Shown in pieces: positions 14,594-24,626 of a stretch of 39,198 nt of DNA. Numbering within the stretch: the stretch's first letter is position 1; the number at the start of each line of letters is the position of its first letter. This DNA comes from Paludibacteraceae bacterium (GTDB taxonomy: Bacteria > Bacteroidota > Bacteroidia > Bacteroidales > Paludibacteraceae): contig JAFRNH010000040.1 in the NCBI GenBank assembly GCA_017430235.1, positions 1-39,198 on the forward strand, written 5' to 3'. Made by a program: the position numbers and the translations under genes. The notes below the pieces were generated by a model. The model saw nothing but the letters and a program-made list of their open reading frames with translations, was not told where the DNA came from and did not search any database.

Positions 14594-15919
14594 TTACATC
14601 TTATCGCTATCCTGTTCTCCTGGATCTTTGAAAAGGTCATCCATAAAAGAACCAACCGTCGCTTTTACCTTCTGAGCGAAAGACTTTCCTCCTGCCGTTT
14701 GTTTCTTCTCTGGTTTCGTAACTGTTTGTTCGATTTCTTTCAAAACGACAGAACCGCCTTGTGCATTATACAATACGCCCAACACAGCTGCAAAAGGAAG
14801 TATTCTGGTATCATCACCCATATCAATCACAGAACCCAATCGAGTGGAAATACCCAAGGTTGACTCTACCTTTTCTTTCAAAAACTGTTGTTTGGAACCT
14901 CCACCGACCAATACGATCTGATTGATATCTTGGACTGACATCACATACGATATCACTGCCTCAACCTGAGAAAGGATCTTATTCAAACGATCCTCTACTA
15001 TACGAGAGATCACTTCACTTTCGAAATAGCGCTCCTCACCACATACCATCATGGTGAAATAACAAGGTTCCTTAAATCCAGGTGCCGCACATACATTGTG
15101 TTTAATCGTTTGAGCTTTATCTTCTGGCACCTTCAATTCTTGTAAATCTTTTGTAATATGGTTGCTTCCCTTAGGTAGAATATATACATATTTCAGCGTC
15201 TTGTTCTTAAACAATGCGACAGAGGTATCCATAGCACCAAAATCAATCAGTGCCGAACCATCCATTCTCTCTTGTTCCGTCAAGACGACATTTGCCATGG
15301 ACAATGGAGAAAGGCAGAATTCTACATTCGGATAACCAGCTCTCTCAAAACATGTCTTTATATTGTAAAGCAAATCCTTCTTTACCAATATATTCTGTAT
15401 CACGACAGACAACTGATTACATACACACCCCACTGGAGTCTCTTCTTCAATTCCATCTAAAATATAACGTTGAGGAATAGACATCAGATAATCCATATTG
15501 TTACTATAGGCCATTCTCGCAGCCTTCTCGTTTTCTTCCAACATGCTTTGGATCAAATCCTCAGTCACCTCCTCGTGAGGTAAATTTCGCACAATTGTTT
15601 TAAAAACACCTTGTGTGTCAGCCGCAGAAATAGAGACATAAACTTTATCTATTGTCAGTCTATATCCCTCTGGCAAATAATCCTCTTTCTTGGCCCAATT
15701 AATCAATCTGTTTTTCAGCTTGGTCATTAAGTTTTTCACACGACCAGCCGCTTCACTAATGTTTTTTACATAGCCTCGGCAAATTCCAGAAGACTGCTCC
15801 GTATCGGATGTGATGCAGACAAACCTCCCTGCCTCATTAACATAACCGATGGCGCCCTTCACTTTGGAACTCCCCAAATCGATCGCAACCGATAATTTAC
15901 TTAAATCCATATTCTCCAT
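14594..15919 (-). CDS. ftsA: Cell division protein FtsA
   Basis: An actin-like ATPase of about 441 residues that tethers FtsZ to the membrane. The phosphate-binding segment AIDLGSSKVKGAIG lies near the N-terminus, and a second nucleotide-binding segment IVLVGGGSKQ lies near residue 340. ALIDFGAMDTSVALF is the second phosphate loop. The C-terminal stretch SFAQKVKATVGSFMDDLFK can form the amphipathic membrane helix, after which an unusual charged tail (DPGEQDSDKM) follows. The ATG at 15,919 is preferred over an in-frame TTG at 15,928; an ATG at 15,910 is also possible. It follows ftsQ by about 30 bp. Confidence 0.95.
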   Translation of the reverse strand: MENMDLSKLSVAIDLGSSKVKGAIGYVNEAGRFVCITSDTEQSSGICRGYVKNISEAAGRVKNLMTKLKNRLINWAKKEDYLPEGYRLTIDKVYVSISAADTQGVFKTIVRNLPHEEVTEDLIQSMLEENEKAARMAYSNNMDYLMSIPQRYILDGIEEETPVGCVCNQLSVVIQNILVKKDLLYNIKTCFERAGYPNVEFCLSPLSMANVVLTEQERMDGSALIDFGAMDTSVALFKNKTLKYVYILPKGSNHITKDLQELKVPEDKAQTIKHNVCAAPGFKEPCYFTMMVCGEERYFESEVISRIVEDRLNKILSQVEAVISYVMSVQDINQIVLVGGGSKQQFLKEKVESTLGISTRLGSVIDMGDDTRILPFAAVLGVLYNAQGGSVVLKEIEQTVTKPEKKQTAGGKSFAQKVKATVGSFMDDLFKDPGEQDSDKM

Positions 15920-15949
15920 AAAGCTCAATATTTATATTTGAATTGCAAT

Positions 15950-16696
15950 TCATTTTTTCGTACACACTACCTGTCCTTCATACATAAGGTTAATCTCCTT
16001 ATAGCAATTCCAGCCCAGTTTATTAAACCCATTCTTATAAACTTGATACAACTTGTCCAGTTTCTTTTGATAACCTTCCAATTTGCCAAGTTTTACTATT
16101 TGGTTTCCAACGCGGGGAATAATGATTAATTCCTCTCGTTCATTCACATCAATCTGTTCTACAAATGCATTCCAAAAGGCATTATCATGCAAGAAAAGTG
16201 CGAAATCATACAATTCACTCTTCGCAAATTTTTCTGTCACACACCCAGTCACAACAGGAACGTATGCCGCAAAATTCTCCGCTATTCGCATCACCTCCCC
16301 GTCTCGATCCACATAATAATTCGATTTTTCAGTTATTACACGCAGAATCGGTTCTCGCTGATAAATCGAAATATTCACTTTACCTGAAGGGGTCTTGTAG
16401 CATTCGGCCTTTTTTATACGCGACTTATTCTCCAACGATTTCTCTATCTTAGCAGGATCTATCATCTCTCCTCGCACACCCAACGGACTCAATTTATCCT
16501 GTTCCAAGAAAGTAAGCACCTCTTTTTTCGAAACAAAGCGCAATGTCAAACTATCCTCAATCGTCACCCGACAAGATGTACATATCCGCTCTTCTGAACG
16601 GAAAGCAAAAACTGAAATGGATGCAGACAAATAGGCAACAATCAATAGAATGATTGTTACGTATCCTACCTTTCTCCAATTAATTTTTGTCGTCAT
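15950..16696 (-). CDS. ftsQ: Cell division protein FtsQ
   Basis: A 248-residue bitopic membrane protein. A short cytoplasmic N-terminus leads to one transmembrane helix (about residues 10-30), then a periplasmic POTRA-like domain and a beta domain. The family is weakly conserved, and the call rests on topology, size and position between murC and ftsA. In the divisome FtsQ links FtsL/FtsB and FtsW/FtsI. The periplasmic part has a CTSC motif near residue 38, unusual but seen only here in the window. The start is ATG, 30 bp after the murC stop. Confidence 0.85.
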   Translation of the reverse strand: MTTKINWRKVGYVTIILLIVAYLSASISVFAFRSEERICTSCRVTIEDSLTLRFVSKKEVLTFLEQDKLSPLGVRGEMIDPAKIEKSLENKSRIKKAECYKTPSGKVNISIYQREPILRVITEKSNYYVDRDGEVMRIAENFAAYVPVVTGCVTEKFAKSELYDFALFLHDNAFWNAFVEQIDVNEREELIIIPRVGNQIVKLGKLEGYQKKLDKLYQVYKNGFNKLGWNCYKEINLMYEGQVVCTKK

Positions 16697-16726
16697 ACGT
16701 TGTTAGTTTAACATTATAAAATCTTT

Positions 16727-18100
16727 TTATTTCAGTCGTTTACGCAAGCGCTGTTCAATCTCCGGAATCAGAAGATCCAAATCACCAGCTCCTACCATTA
16801 GCATAACATCATAATCATGATAATCTGCTGATGCCACCAATTCATCTTTAGAGAAGAGGCGCTTGTTCGAAACCGACACCTTATCCAACAGCATCTGAGA
16901 AGTAACACCCGGAATAGGCTTCTCTCTGGCTGGATAGATATCCAACAAAATCAACTCATCTGCCAACGAAAGTGCCGAAGCAAAATCATCTGCCAAGTCT
17001 CTCGTTCTCGTATATAAATGTGGTTGAAAGACAACCGTCAACTTTCTGCCTTCATACAGACGGCGGACGGATTCAATGCTCGACTTCAACTCATTCGGAT
17101 GGTGTGCATAGTCATCCAAAAGAACAATCTTATCAGACTTGATATGGAAATCAAAACGACGTTTCACACCTGAATAAGAGAGCATGCCTGCACGTAACTC
17201 ATCCGCAGAAACACCATTCAGCCATGCGATAGCCATCGCTGCCACCCCGTTTTCGATATTCACATAGACGGGAACACCCAACTGGATATCCTTTATCACC
17301 TCAGATGGAGTGACAAAATCGAAAAAGATCTCTCCATTCCCAATACGAATATTTGTAGCATGAAAATCTCCTTTATCGACTGAATAGGTATAACGCTTCA
17401 CACCCTTTTGCAATCGAGGATGAATAGGGAGTCCCTCTTTTATCAGCAAAACACCATCCGGACGAATCAATGAGGTGAACTCCTCAAAGCCTGCTCTATA
17501 GGCCTCTACGGTTCCATAGATATCCAAATGGTCGGCATCCACTGCCGTGACAACAGCCATATAAGGAGAGAGTGTCAAAAAGGAGTGATCGAACTCATCT
17601 GCCTCGATAACTACCAAATCACTCTTATCCGAAAGCAAAAGATTCGTTTGATAATTCTTAGAGATCCCCCCTAAGAAGGCGTTGCAATCCACAGACGACT
17701 GATGAAGCAGGTGAGAAAGCATGGTCGATGTAGTTGTTTTTCCATGCGTACCAGAGACACAGAGTCCCTTCTGCATACGCGTGATCTCACCTAAAATCTG
17801 AGAACGTTTCTGAACGATAAACTGATGTTCCTTAAACCATACCATCTCCGACATCGTAGCAGGAACAGCAGGAGTAAACACCACCACTGTTTCATCAGGC
17901 TTACGGAAGTTGGAAGGAATCTTATTAACATCATCCTCATAATGAATAAGGATACCCTCTTGTTCCAACGCTTTCGTCAAAGCAGAAGGAGTTCGGTCGT
18001 AGCCAGCCACCGAGAAACCTTTCGCCTTAAAATAGCGAGCCAAGGCACTCATACCGATACCACCGATACCCAAGAAATATATGTTCTTTTTTAAAATCAT
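16727..18100 (-). CDS. murC: UDP-N-acetylmuramate-L-alanine ligase MurC
   Basis: A 457-residue cytoplasmic ATP-dependent ligase that adds L-alanine to UDP-MurNAc, the first amino-acid step of the murein stem peptide. The N-terminal UDP-binding motif FLGIGGIGMSALARYF is at residues 9-24, the ATP-binding P-loop GTHGKTTT at 117-124, and the C-terminal domain motif DDYAHHPNEL near 330. Full length. The start codon overlaps the murG stop by 4 bp (ATGA), which suggests translational coupling. Confidence 0.97.
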   Translation of the reverse strand: MILKKNIYFLGIGGIGMSALARYFKAKGFSVAGYDRTPSALTKALEQEGILIHYEDDVNKIPSNFRKPDETVVVFTPAVPATMSEMVWFKEHQFIVQKRSQILGEITRMQKGLCVSGTHGKTTTSTMLSHLLHQSSVDCNAFLGGISKNYQTNLLLSDKSDLVVIEADEFDHSFLTLSPYMAVVTAVDADHLDIYGTVEAYRAGFEEFTSLIRPDGVLLIKEGLPIHPRLQKGVKRYTYSVDKGDFHATNIRIGNGEIFFDFVTPSEVIKDIQLGVPVYVNIENGVAAMAIAWLNGVSADELRAGMLSYSGVKRRFDFHIKSDKIVLLDDYAHHPNELKSSIESVRRLYEGRKLTVVFQPHLYTRTRDLADDFASALSLADELILLDIYPAREKPIPGVTSQMLLDKVSVSNKRLFSKDELVASADYHDYDVMLMVGAGDLDLLIPEIEQRLRKRLK

Positions 18101-19200
18101 TCTTTTACCAATTTAAGTACCTCATCGGCTATGCGATCAGCAGAATCCAATTGGGCTAAAGATTTAGCACCTTGAGCCAATGATTCAAGTTGATCTGTAT
18201 TTTGTATCAAAGCAAGAGCCTCATCCACCATCTTAGTCGGAGCATCCGCATCGGCAATCATCACAGCAGCACCAACAGAAGATAAGGCTTGTGCATTCTT
18301 TGTCTGATGGTCTTCCGCCACATTAGGCGATGGAACCAATATAGAAGGTTTGCCCAACAAGCATAGCTCAGAAATGGAGCTTGCACCTGCACGCGAAACC
18401 ACCAAATCAGCAATGGAATAGGCATAATCCATACGCTTCACAAAATCTGTGATTTGAATGAATGGCAACTCTTTACCCTCTACTGCTTTTCGGATGTTAT
18501 CGATATAGATCTTACCTGTTTGCCAGATTACTTGAATACCCGATTCATTCAGTTTTTCCAATCCTGCCAACACACTCTGATTGATGGTGCGAGCACCCAA
18601 GCTACCACCAATGATCAGCAAAGTCTTCTTTTCAGGAGAAAAGCCGAAGAAATCGTAAGCTTCCTGAGCTTTCGGTGCTGCTTCCAAAACATTTTGACGG
18701 ACAGGGTTACCCGTCAAGATAATAGATTCAGCAGGGAAGAAACGGTCCATGTGGTCATAAGCCACACAAATCTTTGCAGCCTTCTTAGCAAGCAGTTTAT
18801 TGGTTACACCTGCATAAGAGTTCTGTTCTTGTAACAAAGTTGGAATGCCTAAAGAATTAGCTGCATACAAAGTAGGTCCACTCGCATATCCACCCACACC
18901 AACAACTACATTAGGAGAAAATTCTTTGACAATCTTCTTTGCCATTCTAAGACTTTTAAACAGTTTAACCAGAACTTTGAAATTCTTCAACAAGTTACTT
19001 CTGTCAAAGCCTGCCACTGGCAAACCTTTAATCTCGTATCCCGCATTTGGAACTCGTTCCATCTCCATACGTCCTTCTGCGCCCACAAAAAGAAATTCAG
19101 CATCTGGTCTTTTCTTTTTCAATGCATTGGCAATAGAGATAGCAGGGAATATATGTCCTCCTGTTCCTCCTCCGCTAACGATAAATTTTAATTTTGCCAT
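18097..19200 (-). CDS. murG: UDP-GlcNAc:lipid I N-acetylglucosaminyltransferase MurG
   Basis: A 367-residue peripheral membrane glycosyltransferase that converts lipid I to lipid II on the inner face of the cytoplasmic membrane. The N-terminal glycine-rich motif SGGGTGGHIFPAISIA is at residues 9-24. The C-terminal donor-binding region has the SRAGASSISELCLLGKPSIL segment followed by EDHQTKNA. Length is typical. It lies 39 bp after ftsW and overlaps murC by 4 bp. Confidence 0.97.
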   Translation of the reverse strand: MAKLKFIVSGGGTGGHIFPAISIANALKKKRPDAEFLFVGAEGRMEMERVPNAGYEIKGLPVAGFDRSNLLKNFKVLVKLFKSLRMAKKIVKEFSPNVVVGVGGYASGPTLYAANSLGIPTLLQEQNSYAGVTNKLLAKKAAKICVAYDHMDRFFPAESIILTGNPVRQNVLEAAPKAQEAYDFFGFSPEKKTLLIIGGSLGARTINQSVLAGLEKLNESGIQVIWQTGKIYIDNIRKAVEGKELPFIQITDFVKRMDYAYSIADLVVSRAGASSISELCLLGKPSILVPSPNVAEDHQTKNAQALSSVGAAVMIADADAPTKMVDEALALIQNTDQLESLAQGAKSLAQLDSADRIADEVLKLVKE

Positions 19201-19239
19201 ATTATCAATCTTTATATTTATTACACATTATCATATCAA

Positions 19240-20553
19240 TCATACTGCTTGCATCTCAGTTTCAAGAGGTTCCTCCGTAGTTTCTTTTTTCTTTGGAGCA
19301 TTTGTCTTCTCCTCTTTCTTCACTGTCGATTGCGACATTGCCTCATTACTAACGCATAAGATGATGCCGAAATACAAGCAGGTAATCAAAATAGAGGTAC
19401 CTCCCCTACTATAGAGTGGAAGAGGCTGACCAGAGACGGGGAAAAGACCCACAGCAATGAAAACATTGATGTATGTCTGCACCATAATCATAGAGGAGAG
19501 TCCCAACACCACCAACGACTGCACCACCGAGTTGCAATACTGTCGAATCAACACACCCACTCGATACATGAAAATCAAGTATAGAAGCAGGACAAACAAA
19601 GCTAAGACACCCACCTCCTCGACCATCAAGGAGAAGATGAAATCGGCATACGCCAATGGAAGGAAGTCTCTTTGTATACTGTTACCTATTCCCAAACCAA
19701 ACCATTTACCACTAGCCACTGCTATCTTGGCACGATCTTCCTGATAGGTCTGATCATTCAGTTTGTAGTTTGCATCATGTGGCTGATCCTCCTCAAAGTG
19801 ACGCATGATACGGTGTTTCCACGTTAATGCTCTATGGAACACACCACGAGGTTTCACCGAGACTGAGGTCTGTTCTGTAGAGACTGCCGTCACTGCCGGT
19901 GTACTCTCTTCTGGGATCAACATCAAAGCACCCACACCCAATGCAACAGCTAGAACACCCACACCAATCATCTTCAAAATTAACTTGATTGACAATCGGG
20001 CATAGAACATCATCATAAATCCAATCATCATCAGAAGGATGAAGGTGGAGAGGTTTTCGGTAGCAATAATGACCGAAGGGACTCCCAAAATCAGCAAATA
20101 TTTTAGCAACCCATCATCCGGGGTCACATTCTTCTGATTCTGATATTTGGCCAAAGCACTTGCCAGAAAGAGAATCGTAAATAGTTTAGCCAGCTCAGAT
20201 GGTTGGAATAAGATCGGACCCACCTGAAGCCAACGCTTTGCACCATTTGCCTCAACACCAATCAAAGGTGTTAAGATCAGGAGAATAATCGAGATGAAAT
20301 AAAACGGTTTGGACAGTCCAATGATAAACCGGAAAGGTATACGATGGACAAAGAACACGACAGCCAATCCTCCGAGCAGGAATAAAACATGCGACCACAC
20401 AGGAGCATAATAGTAGCCACCACGAGATGCCGCCTTATGTGCCAACGAACTAGATGCGCTGTACATGGTGAAGGCGGATATCAACATCATCGTAATGACA
20501 AGTCCCCAGATGATCTTATCACCTTTTATGTATGTCGAAAGAAACTTTTGCAT
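19240..20553 (-). CDS. ftsW: Peptidoglycan glycosyltransferase FtsW
   Basis: A 437-residue SEDS-family integral membrane protein with about ten transmembrane segments. It polymerises lipid II at the septum together with the class B penicillin-binding protein FtsI. Typical segments are PSELAKLFTILFLA, YADFIFSLMVEEVG and LPLYSRGGTS near the C-terminus. The last 40 residues or so are a charged, Lys/Glu/Thr-rich cytoplasmic tail. Placement between murD and murG is the usual dcw order. The gap to murD is 18 bp. Confidence 0.95.
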   Translation of the reverse strand: MQKFLSTYIKGDKIIWGLVITMMLISAFTMYSASSSLAHKAASRGGYYYAPVWSHVLFLLGGLAVVFFVHRIPFRFIIGLSKPFYFISIILLILTPLIGVEANGAKRWLQVGPILFQPSELAKLFTILFLASALAKYQNQKNVTPDDGLLKYLLILGVPSVIIATENLSTFILLMMIGFMMMFYARLSIKLILKMIGVGVLAVALGVGALMLIPEESTPAVTAVSTEQTSVSVKPRGVFHRALTWKHRIMRHFEEDQPHDANYKLNDQTYQEDRAKIAVASGKWFGLGIGNSIQRDFLPLAYADFIFSLMVEEVGVLALFVLLLYLIFMYRVGVLIRQYCNSVVQSLVVLGLSSMIMVQTYINVFIAVGLFPVSGQPLPLYSRGGTSILITCLYFGIILCVSNEAMSQSTVKKEEKTNAPKKKETTEEPLETEMQAV

Positions 20554-20571
20554 GTCTTCCTTTTACGATTA

Positions 20572-21906
20572 TTATAATTGTCTCACGCACTCTTTAAACT
20601 GAGTTCCACGATCTTCATAACTCTTAAACAAATCAAAGCTAGCGCAGCATGGAGAAAGCAAGACCGTATCGCCACTCGATGCCAAACGATAACACTTGTC
20701 AATAGCCTCTTTCATGGATGATGCATCTTCAATAGCAGGTACCATACCATCAAAGAACTTATGCAACTTGCTGTTGTCAACACCCAAGCAAACAATAGCC
20801 TTTACTTTGTTCTTTACCAACTCTTCAATCTCTGTATAGTCATTACCTTTGTCCTTACCACCTAAGATTAAGACAACAGGCTCAGTCATGCACTGAAGTG
20901 CATACCAGCAAGAGTTAACATTCGTAGCTTTTGAGTCGTTGATGAAACGTACGCCCCCCACTTTAGCCACCTCTTCTAAACGATGCTCAGCACCCTTAAA
21001 GGTTTGAAGCGAAGAACGAAGATTATCATCAGATATATTGCACAAGCAAGCAGTGATACTTGCCGCCATAGAGTTGTACATATTATGTGTACCTCTCAAT
21101 GGAATAGATGAAACTGGAATCTCTACAGAACGACTTTGTGTATTGATCTTCATCAGTTCATTCTCGATATAGGCAGCAATGCCAGCAGCCTTATGAAGAG
21201 CAAACGGCATTTTCTTTGCCTCTATATGGCGAGTCTCCAACTCCTTCTGAATAACAGGGTCATCATTCCAATAGATGAAATAGTCTGACGCCTTCATGTT
21301 TTGTACAATACGGAACTTAGAGTTGATATAGTTTTGAAATTTGTATTCGTAACGGTCCAAATGGTCAGGCGTGATGTTCAACAAAACAGCCACATCAGCC
21401 TTAAACTCATACATTCCATCCAATTGGAAACTGCTCAATTCAATCACATAGTAATCTTTGTCTTCCAAAGCCACTTGACGAGCCAAGCTGAAACCGATAT
21501 TACCAGCCAGACCCACATTCAATCCAGCCTCTTTTAGGAGGTGATGAATCAACATTGTAGTGGTTGTCTTACCATTACTACCTGTGATGCATATCATCTT
21601 CGCATCAGTGTAACGATTAGCGAATTCTATCTCTGAAATAATTGGGATAGAACGTTGTCTTAGTGCAACTATCATCGGAGCATTTTCAGGGATACCAGGA
21701 CTCTTCACCACCTCATCGGCAGATAATATTTTATCCTCTGTATGCATTCCCTCTTCCCATGGAATCGAATAAGAATCCAACTCTTTTTTATATGGGTCCT
21801 TAATCGTTGACTTGTCGGAAACAAACACGTCAAATCCCTTGGCTTTGGCTAATATGGCAGCACCTACGCCACTTTCTCCTGCACCTAATACAACAATTCT
21901 TTTCAT
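20572..21906 (-). CDS. murD: UDP-N-acetylmuramoylalanine-D-glutamate ligase MurD
   Basis: A 444-residue cytoplasmic ligase that adds D-glutamate to UDP-MurNAc-L-alanine. The N-terminal motif VLGAGESGVGAAILAKAKG binds the UDP moiety. The P-loop CITGSNGKTTTTML is near residue 110, and the C-terminal domain carries the RLE and INDSKATN segments typical of Mur ligases. Full length, 24 bp after mraY. Confidence 0.97.
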   Translation of the reverse strand: MKRIVVLGAGESGVGAAILAKAKGFDVFVSDKSTIKDPYKKELDSYSIPWEEGMHTEDKILSADEVVKSPGIPENAPMIVALRQRSIPIISEIEFANRYTDAKMICITGSNGKTTTTMLIHHLLKEAGLNVGLAGNIGFSLARQVALEDKDYYVIELSSFQLDGMYEFKADVAVLLNITPDHLDRYEYKFQNYINSKFRIVQNMKASDYFIYWNDDPVIQKELETRHIEAKKMPFALHKAAGIAAYIENELMKINTQSRSVEIPVSSIPLRGTHNMYNSMAASITACLCNISDDNLRSSLQTFKGAEHRLEEVAKVGGVRFINDSKATNVNSCWYALQCMTEPVVLILGGKDKGNDYTEIEELVKNKVKAIVCLGVDNSKLHKFFDGMVPAIEDASSMKEAIDKCYRLASSGDTVLLSPCCASFDLFKSYEDRGTQFKECVRQL

Positions 21907-21930
21907 GATTCACTCTATATTTTTTACCGT

Positions 21931-23145
21931 TTAACGAATTTTCAATGTAATGATAGTTAGCATAGCTAACAAAATGGTGATAATCCAAAAACGAGCCACA
22001 ATCTTCGACTCTGGAATATTCTTTTTCTGATAATGATGATGCAATGGCGCCATCAAAAAGATTCTCCTTCCCTCTCCATACTTTTTCCTCGTATATTTGA
22101 AATAGGAGGTCTGAAGAATCACAGAGAGACTCTCCACAAAGAAGATTCCACATAAGATTGGTAGCAACAACTCCTTACGAATAATAATGGCACTTACGGC
22201 TATCACGCCTCCAATCATCAAACTACCCGTATCACCCATAAAGACCTGAGCTGGATAGGCATTGTACCATAAGAATCCTATCAGTGCACCCACAAAGGCA
22301 CACAAGAAGATAACCAACTCCTCCGAATTAGGTATATACATTATGTTAAGATAGCTGGCAAACTCCACGTGACTGGAAAGATAAGCCAGAATCACCAGCG
22401 TGATACCAATGATGGCCGACACACCCGTCGACAAGCCATCCAAGCCATCCGTCAAGTTGGCGCCATTGGAAACGGCAGTCACAACTATGATCACCATCAA
22501 CATGAAGAAGATCCAACCCAGTACCTGTGCATTTTCACCAGCCCATGTGAAGATGTATGAATAGTCGAAATTGTTATTTTTTACGAATGGAATAGTGGTC
22601 TTCGTCGATTTCTCCGACTTGTTCACATATTCAACCACCTCCGTATCTTGTCTGATAGTGGTTGTGTTCTCACGAATCACCACATCATCACTCAAATAGA
22701 GTGTCATGGCAACAAGGAAACCAATACCAATCTGACCGATGATTTTATATCTGCCCTTCATTCCCTCTTTATCTTTCTTGAAGACTTTGATGTAATCATC
22801 CCAGAATCCCATGATTCCCAACCATATCGTTGAGATAACCATCAGGATAATGTAGATGTTGTCCAATTTTGCAAAGAACAACACGGGAACAAGAATGGAG
22901 ACAATGATAATGACACCTCCCATTGTAGGGGTACCCTTCTTAGCCATCTGTCCCGCCAAGTCCAAATCTCTGATGGTTTCACCGATCTGTTTCTTTTGCA
23001 GATATTGAATGATTTTTTTCCCAATGAACGTAGCGATTAACAATGCACAAATGAAAGCCAACGCAGCACGGAAAGAAATGTACTTAAACACTCCCGCTCC
23101 TGGCATTCCCAATTGAGAAAAATAATTGAACAAATAATAAAACAT
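21931..23145 (-). CDS. mraY: Phospho-N-acetylmuramoyl-pentapeptide transferase MraY
   Basis: A 404-residue integral membrane enzyme that attaches phospho-MurNAc-pentapeptide to undecaprenyl phosphate to form lipid I. The catalytic aspartate motif [13 protein letters not shown], the [12 protein letters not shown] loop and the [11 protein letters not shown] histidine motif are all present. It is about 40 residues longer than proteobacterial MraY because of a periplasmic insertion around residues 160-205 ([19 protein letters not shown]), a usual trait in Bacteroidota. It follows murE by 28 bp. Confidence 0.97.
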   Translation of the reverse strand: MFYYLFNYFSQLGMPGAGVFKYISFRAALAFICALLIATFIGKKIIQYLQKKQIGETIRDLDLAGQMAKKGTPTMGGVIIIVSILVPVLFFAKLDNIYIILMVISTIWLGIMGFWDDYIKVFKKDKEGMKGRYKIIGQIGIGFLVAMTLYLSDDVVIRENTTTIRQDTEVVEYVNKSEKSTKTTIPFVKNNNFDYSYIFTWAGENAQVLGWIFFMLMVIIVVTAVSNGANLTDGLDGLSTGVSAIIGITLVILAYLSSHVEFASYLNIMYIPNSEELVIFLCAFVGALIGFLWYNAYPAQVFMGDTGSLMIGGVIAVSAIIIRKELLLPILCGIFFVESLSVILQTSYFKYTRKKYGEGRRIFLMAPLHHHYQKKNIPESKIVARFWIITILLAMLTIITLKIR

Positions 23146-23173
23146 CGTATATAAATTTTAACAAGTTATCTAT

Positions 23174-24625
23174 CTATTTCATCACCTCTCGAACCACTTC
23201 ATGATCGTCGAAATGATGTTTCACTCCTTTTATCTCTTGATAATCTTCATGTCCCTTCCCTGCTATGAGAATGACATCAGATGGTTGTGCCAACAACGCA
23301 GCTGTCTTAATGGCTTGATAACGATCTGGAATGGTGATCACCTTTGACATCTCACCTGCCTTCAATCCAGCCAACATATCATTGATGATATCTTGAGGTT
23401 CCTCATCTCGCGGATTATCTGAAGTGATTATTACCTGATCACTGCCTGCAACTGCCTCTTGTGCCATCATCGGGCGTTTACCTTTATCTCGATTACCGCC
23501 ACAACCCACAACAGTTATCAAACGACCATTACCGCAACGCACCTCGTTGATCGTGTCGATCACATTTTTCAATGCATCTGGTGTATGTGCATAATCAACA
23601 ATGGCTTTATAACCTGATGGTGCAGCAATAGGTTCGAAGCGACCACAAACAGGACGCAAGGCACTCAGGTGAACCAACACCTCCTCCTTAGGAAAACCAA
23701 GAGAGACTGCTGCACCAAACACTGCCGTCAGATTCGATGCGTTGAACTTACCAATGAATGGAACATAGACCTCAACTCCATTCATCAACAGATGCATACC
23801 TTCAAATCCATCCGACAAAACGGTTGTCTTAAAGTCGGTCAGTGTATGCAATGAATAGCCCAATTTCTTTGCTTTCGTATTTTGTAACATCACCCGTCCA
23901 TTCTTGTCATCCTCATTCGTCAAGGCGAAAGCCTCTTCTGAGAGAGAGTCGAAGAAACGTTTTTTGACATTCAAATAGTTGGCAAATGTCTTATGATAAT
24001 CCAAATGATCTCTGGTTAGATTGGTGAAGACACCACCTTCAAAAACTAATCCCTCGATACGATGTTGGTCGATGGAGTGGGAACTCACCTCCATAAAGGC
24101 GAAGGTACAACCAGCCTCCACCATACGAGCCAATAGCGAGTTGATAGTCAGTGAATCTGCCGTTGTATGAGTAGCAGGGAAAGAGTCGTTCACCACATAA
24201 TTACGAACGGTGGAGAGCAATCCACATTTGTAGCCCATGCGACTGAACAACTGATATAAGAGGGTGGCAATGGTGGTTTTACCATTCGTACCCGTCACAC
24301 CCACAAGGCGTAATGAAGAAGATGGATAGTCGTACCATGCAGAAGCGATTTGGCCCAGTGCCGCACTTGAATTCTCAACGAGCACATAGGTGACCGCATC
24401 CGATAGTTGGTCTGGCAATGTTTCGCAAACAATAGCCTTTGCACCTTTTTCGACCGACGAAGTGATAAACGTGTGACCATCCACCGTTGTTCCTCGGGTA
24501 GCCACAAAAAGAGAGCCGTTCGTCACCTTACGTGAGTCGAACTGCACATCGGAGATTTCAACGGAAGGTTCTCCCACCCATTTTAGCACTTTCGTACTAG
24601 CCAATATATCATTTAAATTCTTCAT
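23174..24625 (-). CDS. murE: UDP-MurNAc-tripeptide synthetase MurE (meso-diaminopimelate type)
   Basis: A 483-residue cytoplasmic ligase that adds the third stem-peptide residue. The P-loop GTNGKTT is at 112-118. The C-terminal motif DNPR (about residue 403) is diagnostic for enzymes that use meso-diaminopimelate rather than L-lysine. SSHSIDQHR and the DYAHTPDAL motif are also present. The start ATG lies 1 bp after the ftsI stop (TGATATG), so the two are probably translationally coupled. Confidence 0.97.
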   Translation of the reverse strand: MKNLNDILASTKVLKWVGEPSVEISDVQFDSRKVTNGSLFVATRGTTVDGHTFITSSVEKGAKAIVCETLPDQLSDAVTYVLVENSSAALGQIASAWYDYPSSSLRLVGVTGTNGKTTIATLLYQLFSRMGYKCGLLSTVRNYVVNDSFPATHTTADSLTINSLLARMVEAGCTFAFMEVSSHSIDQHRIEGLVFEGGVFTNLTRDHLDYHKTFANYLNVKKRFFDSLSEEAFALTNEDDKNGRVMLQNTKAKKLGYSLHTLTDFKTTVLSDGFEGMHLLMNGVEVYVPFIGKFNASNLTAVFGAAVSLGFPKEEVLVHLSALRPVCGRFEPIAAPSGYKAIVDYAHTPDALKNVIDTINEVRCGNGRLITVVGCGGNRDKGKRPMMAQEAVAGSDQVIITSDNPRDEEPQDIINDMLAGLKAGEMSKVITIPDRYQAIKTAALLAQPSDVILIAGKGHEDYQEIKGVKHHFDDHEVVREVMK

Positions 24626-24626
24626 A